Assembly (NCBI GenBank): GCA_047967505.1
Contig: CM106539.1
Direction: 5' to 3' (one strand)
DNA: 64,000 nt
Origin: Dipteris shenzhenensis
Taxonomy: Eukaryota > Polypodiophyta > Polypodiopsida > Gleicheniales
Position 1 is the stretch's first letter. Each line of letters opens with the position of its first letter. Below are positions 56,751-64,000 of the stretch, piece by piece. The translations under genes and the position numbers were made by a program. The notes under the pieces are model-generated. The model was given only the letters and a program-made list of their open reading frames with translations. It made no database searches and was not told the origin of the DNA.

Positions 56751-57739
56751 ATAAAGACGTGATTTCCATGTGAGGGAGGATGAGTTCTGGTTGGAGGTAG
56801 GATATCAATTCATGGGAGAGGAAGGAGCGAATTTGAGGAAGGATGGCATGCTTGTTTGTGATTGGAAGTCGTTTTGATTGGTAAGAGGTGCGTTTTGAGA
56901 GGGAGAAGAAGCTCAGGGTCGAGTTTTCAGTTGGAAAGCTCAGGGATGCACTTGTATGTAGGCATCGACCCTTAGAGATAGGGAAATCTTTGCTAGATTG
57001 AGGAGAGAAGGAAAAAAAGCAACTTTGCTTTTTCGCCAAGCAAACCCTAAAAGCAAGCATCTAGATTTGGCAGGTCATGCTTTTCAAAAGCTAGGGCATC
57101 AATCGGATTAAAAGCTCATGAATTCTGCATTAAAAGGGGCACCTTTATTCCGTTGGCAGCCAGCTCTTGATTCTCAACTGCTCCAGCGCCTTCTAGATCT
57201 GAATTCCAGCTTGCATTGTTCATTATATATCATGGATGTTGTTTAGCTTGCTTGCAATCAGAAGATAATAGTTGGGATGACTACTGAAAGTGAAAGCTTG
57301 GATCACCTGATACTTAAATGATTTCGATGGGAGCTCGTGGGTAGAAGACAACATTGCTAGTGGGCTGCTATTGTAACTAAGCAAGGTAAAGAGGCAACTC
57401 ACCCAGCAAGGCATATCAAAAGCAGCTATCTGTCTTAGGTCTAAGGTGGTGGATTTTCAAAGGAGCAAACAGGGTGGCAATTTTTGAGCATACGAGGCAG
57501 ATGGTTCACTTGATTACAGAGGTCTGGGGCTATCCTTGACTGATCTCAATGTGAGAGATATTATCATGGGATTCATGGAGGAGTCAAGAAGAGATGTGTA
57601 ATATTGTAGGCTTGTGTGAAGAAAGGATATAATAGATTGTGCAGGCTATTGGTTAGCATGCAAACTGAAATCTGATCATAGTAAGATTCTAAGAAGACAT
57701 AAGAGGAAGCTTTCTTATCTTGATGATAATTATGGAGTT
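56751..57739. other. Spacer, no gene seen
   Basis: No domain or clear repeat. Confidence 0.35.
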
Positions 57740-58739
57740 TTATATTCTATGTGGTTGATTGTTGTGGCTAGTCTGTGAAAAGGAGTCAATGTTATTCAAA
57801 TTTAAAATTGTCATCATTTGGGCTATTTTATTCAGCATGCAACGATTGTTGAACTCAAGGTCCTTAGATGGCATATGGAACTCAACCTTTAATGTATTAA
57901 GGATATTATTCTTTTTCTTTTGTGGCTGCTTGCAAAAATCCATCACCACCCTGTTGCATTTGGAGGATTTGAAGCTTGTGCATTCAATTTATAACCTGGG
58001 TACCTCTCGAATCCATTTTTATGTCATCCTCCTTATTAGCCTCATAAGGGAGGGTGGTGGAAGTTTGGGAGTCAACTTGACTCCCCCAACAGCACTACTT
58101 GTACCAACTCCTGATCATCTACATCAATGATGGTTCTCTCTCTCCCTAGGTCTACTTTTGGTGGTGCCTTGGGATCCTTCTTGCGGATTTGATCTTTTTG
58201 TGACCAACGCCTCGGCTATTTTATTCAGCAGTCAATGATTATCAAACTCAATGTCCTCAGATGGCATAGGTAGCTTCTCCTTTAATGTATTAAGAATATA
58301 ATCCTCTTTCTTTTGTGGCTGCTTGCAAAAATGCATCACCACCTTGTTGAATTCGGAGGAGGCAAGCCATTGCATTTGGTTTATAGTCCGAGTACCTCTA
58401 GAATCCATTATTATTTCGTACTCCCTGTTAACCTCATAGGAGAGGGTGGTGGAAGTTTGGGAGCCAACTTGACTCCCCCTAGTGGCACTAGCTTTACCAA
58501 AGCCCCATCGTCTACATTGACAATGGCTCTCTCTCTCCCTAGGTCTACCTTCAATGGTGCCTTGGGAGATCTCTATGGGACGAGTGGACCCGACACTGCT
58601 CGTCTAAATCACGCAAGAGTGTTTCCCTAGTATTAGGATGTAGCATTGCGAGTAATTTGCAAGGCATCCCCATACTACTACCTGGGGTAGTACTATTGGA
58701 GGAGCGTCTCTTCTTACCACTTGATCCTCCGCTCGGCAT
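57740..58739 (-). pseudogene. Gene remnant with a tandemly duplicated module
   Basis: On the minus strand an ORF starts at 58739 (MPSGGSSGKKRRSSNSTT, then LLAMLHPNTRETLLRDLDEQ). A further stretch reads MDSRGTRTINQMQWLASSEF, VVMHFCKQPQKKEDYILNT and EKLPMPSEDIEFDNH. The same module recurs 370 bp on (57949-57740) as VMDFCKQPQKKKNNILNT and EFHMPSKDLEFNNR, followed in both by LLNKIA or MLNKIA. Stops interrupt. I recognise no family; a TNPA- or gag-like protein of a transposon is possible. It lies outside the CACTA terminus at 59412. Confidence 0.45.
57822..58570. repeat. Tandem duplication, unit about 370 bp
   Basis: TTTTGTGGCTGCTTGCAAAAA, GGGAGGGTGGTGGAAGTTTG or its close variant, and TCTCTCTCCCTAGGTCTAC occur in both units in the same order. 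Confidence 0.85.
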
Positions 58740-58829
58740 CCTTCACAAAACAAAATGGGAGTGTTTATTTAAACTTTTGAAAAGATTTTATTTAAACTTT
58801 AGAATTTAGTAAAATTAATCTTTAAAGGG

Positions 58830-59290
58830 AAGAAGCATAGGCTTAAAGCTTAAAGCGTTAAAGCATATGCATAAATCTTTGAAGCACATGCTTCAAAATG
58901 GTAATAAAGCTTCAAGGGAGAAAATAGAAGAAAATGGAGGCGAAGCATGAAAAAGTTATATCATCACTTTTTTCTCTTCATATTCTTGAATGGACTCACT
59001 TCCTACCTTGCTATCTTAATCGAGAGTGTCTTTTGATTTCTCTCTTTGTGTGCAGTGTGTTGGTGGGATGGTTGGTGCTCAAGAACTTGGCAGATGATAA
59101 TCTTTCGATTAGGATAGCAAGGGAGGAAGCGATTCTAGTTAAGAATATTAAGAGAAACAAGTGATAAATTTTTCATGCTTTTCCAAAAAGAAAGCTTAAA
59201 GCTTTGAAGGATATGCACCGTATCTTATCTTAAATCTTTATGCATAAGCATAAAGCTAAAAGCTTTGAAGGATATGCTTATTTTTAGGGA
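58830..59290. repeat. AAGCTTTAAGC-type short repeats
   Basis: AAAGCTTAAAGCGTTAAAGC and AAAGCTTTGAAGGATATGC variants recur at 58830-58920 and 59180-59290. Structure is loose; possibly a MITE remnant. Confidence 0.45.
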
Positions 59291-59411
59291 AGTCAAAGGG
59301 AAGCATGTTTGTCAGCAGTAGGAAGGGCAAGGATTCCAGGCCATCACAATGGTGAAGTCTCTATCCACTTCAACACTGTGTTCCTTGGAATACCTACCCT
59401 TAGATAAATGT

Positions 59412-59421
59412 CACTACTACA
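59412..59421. repeat. CACTA terminal repeat CACTACTACA
   Basis: Begins with CACTA at the expected side of a minus-strand transposase and directly adjoins the subterminal repeat array. The flanking trinucleotide is TGT. Confidence 0.6.
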
Positions 59422-59499
59422 CACGGGCCCTATTCCGATGCTTAAGCACCAATGTTTAGCACATGCGAGGTGCTAATCATTGATAATCAAAGCGGGATT

Positions 59500-59645
59500 A
59501 GTTAAGTGTCGCTATATAGTGACTTTAGATAAGTGTCGCTATATAGCGACCTTTAAAGAGAGTCACTATATAGAGACACTTACTAGACCTGTGAATGGTC
59601 GTTATATAGCGACAATGAGAGTTTCCCATAGTGACATTTTATAGT
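59500..59645. repeat. Subterminal repeats TCGCTATATAGCGAC
   Basis: Five variants of the palindrome GTCGCTATATAGCGAC (for example GTGTCGCTATATAGTGAC, GTCACTATATAGAGAC, GTCGTTATATAGCGAC) occur within 130 bp, likely binding sites for the element's regulatory protein. Confidence 0.75.
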
Positions 59646-59964
59646 GTTTTTTCCCATACCGATCTTTAAAGATAGTTTTTCCTAATGACAATTTTTTTTT
59701 CCTTTTCATACATGTTTGATCCTTTGAGAGAATAAAAGTACAAGAGCATGTACATCAAGTTTGAAGCTCATATATTCATGTCCAAGTTTAAGATGAAAAA
59801 AATCAATGAAGATAATTTACATCAACGGCTTCAAACAATCAATGAGACAAGTCTAACATGCCAAACAAGTCTATCTCTAACTCTATACCGAGTTGATCTC
59901 CTATATCATCATCGTACACTAGCATCGTATATTCACCTAAGACTTGATCATCCTCTTCAATAAA

Positions 59965-60231
59965 CTATGGTGATTCTTGATGATCGTCATCTTCTTCCTC
60001 AATATCGTGATCCCCATCTTCCACCCGTACAATGTCATTATGCATATCTTCCTCTTGGCTCATATTGTGATCTTCATCTTCTTCGCTAGATCTGTCTGCA
60101 TCAATTGGATCCAGCATTGGTAGTGGCATCTCCATATCCACATCCCTATCTTCAAAATTTTGCTTACTTCGTGGTACAACTTGGATCATGTACCACCATC
60201 TTAGATCAGAACGATCCTGATGAAAAACCAC
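59965..60231 (-). pseudogene. CACTA transposase C-terminus, acidic
   Basis: HQDRSDLRWWYMIQVVPRSK is the end block of the DUF4216-type domain. It is followed by a tail rich in Asp and Glu (DADRSSEEDEDHNMSQEED, EEEDDDHQESP). The stretch is open for 88 codons. Confidence 0.65.
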
Positions 60232-60307
60232 CTATATTGAAGATGGGTGCCAAATGCCATAAATTATATATATGAAATTATGCTTAAGTACATGTATGAA
60301 TGGATCT

Positions 60308-60774
60308 TTAAAAATGAAAGCTTTGATTAATGAAATCATTAGTATGCACTTGCTCACAATGCTCGGGAAGAACAAAAGTATCACTTTCATCGGTCCAAAG
60401 TTTGGTGGAGTCTATTGCAAAGAAACCGCTACTGTCTTTTCTCACTATCACATGGGGACCATTGTAAATAGTTCTAAACCATTTTACATCAAGAATGAAA
60501 ATACTAAATCGTCTGAAATCAATTGCATAGATTTCGCATATGGTCCCACAATAATCCAACTGTCAGGAGAGAACATTGGTATCCGAAGCACTTGCTCGGC
60601 TATCTTGTGTGAAGTTAGCCATGAGTCCACAATCATACGTGACTCTCTTTGAATCGATGCGTTCCACGCAAAAATGTTGTCCATATGACCATAATGCACT
60701 GTACTTTTTGTACTGCAAAAGAGCATCATTAAAACAATGAAGATGTGCATATATTTTATAGCGTATATTGCCAC
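60308..60774 (-). pseudogene. DUF4216-like domain of a CACTA transposase
   Basis: The clearest part reads MDYCGTICEIYAIDF, FSIFILDVKWFRT and FFAIDSTKLWTDESDTFVL, matching the DUF4216 layout (YYGxLxEIxELxY, VxLFKCxW, a hydrophobic strand, PFILAxQ). An overlapping stretch in another frame (60774-60484) suggests a frameshift. Confidence 0.65.
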
Positions 60775-61024
60775 AAATAATTACTTAATTAAGTCCAGAG
60801 GTAAGAAACTTACATGCATCATACATCCAGATGATAACTCTTGCTCGTGCTCATTTACTGTCTCTCCATCGCATTTGGCTTTTCGTAGAGCCAGTTATAG
60901 CCAATCAAATGACATGTGAGTAGGGAGAAGGGCAAGATCCCGTGGATATAGTTGCGATCGCCTGTAAATTACTATGAATCTCTTCCTTGTAACTATTCTT
61001 TCTGCTTTGGCTACTTCATCTCTC

Positions 61025-61324
61025 TCAATCCACTTCTGCATCTCCTTGCTTATTGAGGATACAAAACTTATTGCATTTTTCCATTTGCTCTTCGCTCATC
61101 TTTCTTTCAATCCCTTTTCTTTGGGGAACCTTGCCAACGATGCGATCATCATCTTTGTTATGCCAAGCTTGTGGCATATCACGATCCATGGATGCAAGAA
61201 ACTCGATGATATATACTAATGACTCTTGCATAAGCCATCCCTCTACCATGCTTGCTTCTGGTCGTGCTCTTTGCCTTGCAAATCCCTTCAAGTTTTCATA
61301 AATCGCTCGAGAAAAAACATCCAC
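61025..61324 (-). pseudogene. DUF4218-like domain of a CACTA transposase
   Basis: IYENLKGFARQRARPEASM and EGWLMQESLVYIIEFLA match the DUF4218 signature (YLxxLKxYVRNxARPEGSIAEGYxxEECLTFCSxYL). The rest of the open stretch is charged. It precedes DUF4216 as in intact CACTA transposases. Confidence 0.75.
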
Positions 61325-61330
61325 CGACTA

Positions 61331-62005
61331 TGAACGGTACCATGGTAGCCTGGCTCGAACCAGCCCTACCAGCCCTATACCTGGCCGACCAGGCTGTTGA
61401 TAACCCCCGCCATGTTGTGCCTCTGCCAGGCCCTTCTCCAGCGCCATACGGATCCGTACACCCTGCTGATGTCATCGCGTCCTTCATAGGGCTCTGCTGC
61501 AGGCCATACGTTTGCTCTGAAGTTCCATCTTGCCAGGTCATATCCAGGGCTTCATGTCCCCCGCCATCTCTCCTGCACAAGGTCTCTTGTGCTGTCCACA
61601 TGACAGCTCATGTGCTGCCCATGTGGCAGCCCCATTCTCTGCCCATGTGGCAATCTATACATCCCTAGGTCCACCTCCCCCATGCTCTCCTCATATGGGG
61701 GCTTACAGATGGGGAGGTGACCATTCCAACAGGCACAAACTTCGATTGGGGAGGACTTATCTGGCACATGAACTGAAGGCAGGCTGCTCAGCAACCACAA
61801 AGCTATTTGAATCCTTAGCAACAGAGCTGAGATGAATGCGCAAATCCTGAGGCCCTGTTGATGAACCAGCTTATGAGCTGTCTCGGCTCCCAAACCAACA
61901 GCCAGACGGCAATTCGTAAGGGAAAGATGGCGATGAAGGAGCGGAGGGGTAGCAACCCGGCTGAGATGCAACTTCAACCCACAAAGGTAGCCATAGCACT
62001 CAATA
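61331..62005. other. GC-richer spacer between CACTA remnant and Copia LTR
   Basis: Contains CCCATGTGGCA repeats (61618-61650). No gene that I can support; the open frames are Pro/Cys-rich and probably random. Confidence 0.35.
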
Positions 62006-63700
62006 TGCAAGGCACCACACAGCCTGCATACGCAGTTGAGCGACCTCCATTGAGCACTTCAACAACGAGCTCTTACCTTCGATGCTAGTGATGCTCCAAC
62101 ATGCCAAAAGTTGACTCAATTGCCAACCTCTACGAGCAACAACGGACGCTCCATCAACAACAAGACTGACTGGCAATACGAAGATGAACCTTGTGAGTTG
62201 ATGGAATCTTTCACAGATTTCATCTGAATCTAAATCAATGCTAGAGCATCAAATAACATTATTTCAAACTGTTGTAGATTTTGGGGAATCTCACCTCACC
62301 AAGGGTGGATAGTTGATCGACATGTGGTAGCTTTCTAACCATACTTGAGGATAACTCTATCTACACATGTGGCACCATAGCACATTACCACATAATATCA
62401 CATGCCACGTCTGTGTTATTTGCCATGTGGTAGCTTATCCCAACATGTGGCAACCTTGCCGCATCACCCATAGTGGTCATGCCATCAGGCTTGTCTTGCC
62501 ACATCATTAGTGGCCCTGCTTGTGCCATGTTTTTAGTCCTATTTGTCACCTCAACACAATGCCATGTCACAAGTCCAACTCATCAACTCGCGGGGTTCAC
62601 TATGTATAAAACCTATGTATCATGTGCTTTCAAGGCCTATTTATAAAACCCAGGTTATCTGTGAAATTTTCCTAAAATCTTTTTTTTGAAAACTTCTGTA
62701 AGTGAAAGTGTAAAACAAAATGAGATTAAATATATCCTTATTTTGAACTCATGTGATACTCACATATATTATTGAGTGAACCCCTCAAGCTCATCAATGC
62801 CACATCATCACAATGGCAGCATTAATAGTCAAAGTCAAATTGCCATGTCATCATTGAGAAATCATCAAATTTCCATGCTACCATGTAGGCATCACTACCA
62901 CGTGGCACAATCCCTTAGTAGGATTAATTTCTCCTTCACAAGCACACTTGGCACCCTCCATGTGCATAGGCCTGCAACATCACATAGTGCCCTATAGGCA
63001 TAGCCCTTGCCAGGCATAGTTTTGCATATGAATCTGATTGCCACATCATCATTTTCAACCTTTTTGCCCCTCCACCTAAATCAACCCATCTCTGTTGACC
63101 CAGGAAGAATTTGAGGGTGCTCCAAAAAGAAAAAATGCTCTATAGGTTCATCACATCATGCACAAATTTTGGCTCATGTATCACACACTTTTTAGCCTCG
63201 TCATCAAATTCATTTCTTGCATGCACACAATCCTCTACATCGATGCATCTGACCCATGACTTAAAAAGAACAAAAGAAAATGAAGTATTTGTTGTTTCCC
63301 AGGTGTTTTACATTGCTCCACACTTCGTCTAGATGTAGATCAAAGTAGATTAGATAATCCATATAGGAGACAACTCAAAAGCAACCAATCAAAGCCATGC
63401 CCTAAAATTCCCAAATAGTTCCTAGTCCCTATGCTCACATGCAGTTTCACATCATCACATGTACTGAAACCCAATCTTCCACACTTCACTGAGTAGAATT
63501 TATAGTTTTGAGAGGTATTGGCTAATTGATTAGTGCGCAAATTGGACATTATTTGATTTTGCAGTCACATGCCTTCATTGTAAAGTCTTACCGGCTATTT
63601 TTATTGCATTGTGCATGCTATTTTTCAGCCTTATGAAGCCACTTGTCTATTACCGACATCATATTCCATAGAATCCTTATAATAGATTGGAATATATTAC
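62006..63700 (+). repeat. Copia 5' LTR, copy B
   Basis: Starts TGCAAGGCACCACACAGCC and is the inverted counterpart of 43464-41700. TATA-like elements lie at 62605 (TATAAAACC) and 62640 (ATTTATAAAACCC). CACATGTGG-type motifs cluster at 62315-62460. The right end near 63700 was not fixed. Confidence 0.65.
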
Positions 63701-63787
63701 AGTTCTATATTTACTGACATTTCAAGTTGCAATTGATTTAGAAAGTGTTTTTCACATGCACTTTGAGTACGATCTTGCACCATGTGA

Positions 63788-64000
63788 ATGACTAGCAACA
63801 TCAATTTGAAGGCATCTACTAAGTTAGACAACTCAAGTTATGGCTCATGGAAATATCAAATGGAGACCATTCTTGTACTTTAATACAAATGGGAGTATGT
63901 CAATGGGTCTACATATAGACCATCTAGCAATCTAGCAGCAATTTTCACCATTGTTGCAACACAAGCAGAAGGTCTACACCTCTATCAACGATGTCCACAC
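63788..64000 (+). pseudogene. Copia gag start, copy B (cut by window end)
   Basis: From ATG 63788 the frame reads TSNINLKASTKLDNSSYGSW and KYQMETILVL, a TAA at the same place as in copy A, then YKWEYVNGSTYRPSSNLAA. It runs off the window edge. Confidence 0.75.

Larger units (their letters stand above)
59412..61330 (-). mobile_element. 3' half of a third CACTA transposon
   Basis: The element terminus CACTACTACA starts at 59412. Just inside are palindromic subterminal repeats, then on the minus strand a DUF4218-like and a DUF4216-like segment in the normal 5'-3' order, with an acidic tail next to the terminus. The TNP2 core and the other end are missing beyond about 61330. Confidence 0.7.

Overview
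The window looks like repeat-rich nuclear DNA of a land plant. The evidence is a Ser/Thr kinase of the plant CDPK/PPCK type, GT-AG introns, Ty1/Copia and Ty3/Gypsy LTR retrotransposons of plant type, and three CACTA (En/Spm) transposon remnants. I cannot name the species. Most of the 64 kb is decayed transposable elements, satellites and duplicated spacer. Only two ordinary host genes stand out.

Layout, left part: 1-872 holds the spliced 3' part of a CACTA TNP2 transposase (+). 1598-2477 holds a tandem duplication, a Copia RNase H tail and a Copia LTR with TGTTGA/TCAACA ends. 3050-9700 is a degenerate Gypsy element on the minus strand, gag to integrase, followed by an extra decayed coding stretch. 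10450-11170 is a second Gypsy integrase scrap. 12936-14145 is a minus-strand Copia fragment interrupted by a 186-bp insertion with a 6-bp target duplication. It is joined directly to a plus-strand Copia element (14146-18674), whose frame is almost free of indels yet carries 16 premature stops, 13 of them TAG. 19370-22270 is a third Gypsy (minus) that has lost most of its reverse transcriptase.

Middle part: about 24860-26480 is the 3' end of a CACTA element with a dense array of subterminal repeats and an exact TTATAGTG terminus. 28246-29331 (minus) is an intact, GC-rich, intronless protein kinase gene with a TATA box. Upstream of it (29.8-36.5 kb) lies a mosaic of two- and three-copy spacer duplications and long compound microsatellites. 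38640-43464 is a second copy of the minus-strand Copia family, this time with gag, protease, integrase and its LTR.

Right part: 44020-45528 is a 750-bp tandem duplication that carries an LTR start. The matching 3' LTR begins at 48013, and between them sits a gag-like ORF without reverse transcriptase. 51641-54382 (+) is the second likely host gene: two exons, 185 residues, a possible mitochondrial presequence, function not recognised. 57740-58739 holds a tandemly duplicated coding module. 59412-61330 (minus) is the 3' half of a third CACTA element (DUF4218/DUF4216-like) ending at a CACTACTACA terminus with palindromic subterminal repeats. 62006 to the window end is an LTR and gag start of the Copia family seen at 38.6-43.5 kb, in the opposite orientation, so the two LTRs form a long inverted repeat around the 51.6-kb gene.

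I found no CRISPR array, operon, rRNA or convincing tRNA, and no clearly new multi-gene system. The most notable observations are the amber-stop signature in the Copia element, the two CACTA termini with different subterminal repeat codes, the gag-only retroelement, and the duplicated splice acceptor in the two-exon gene.
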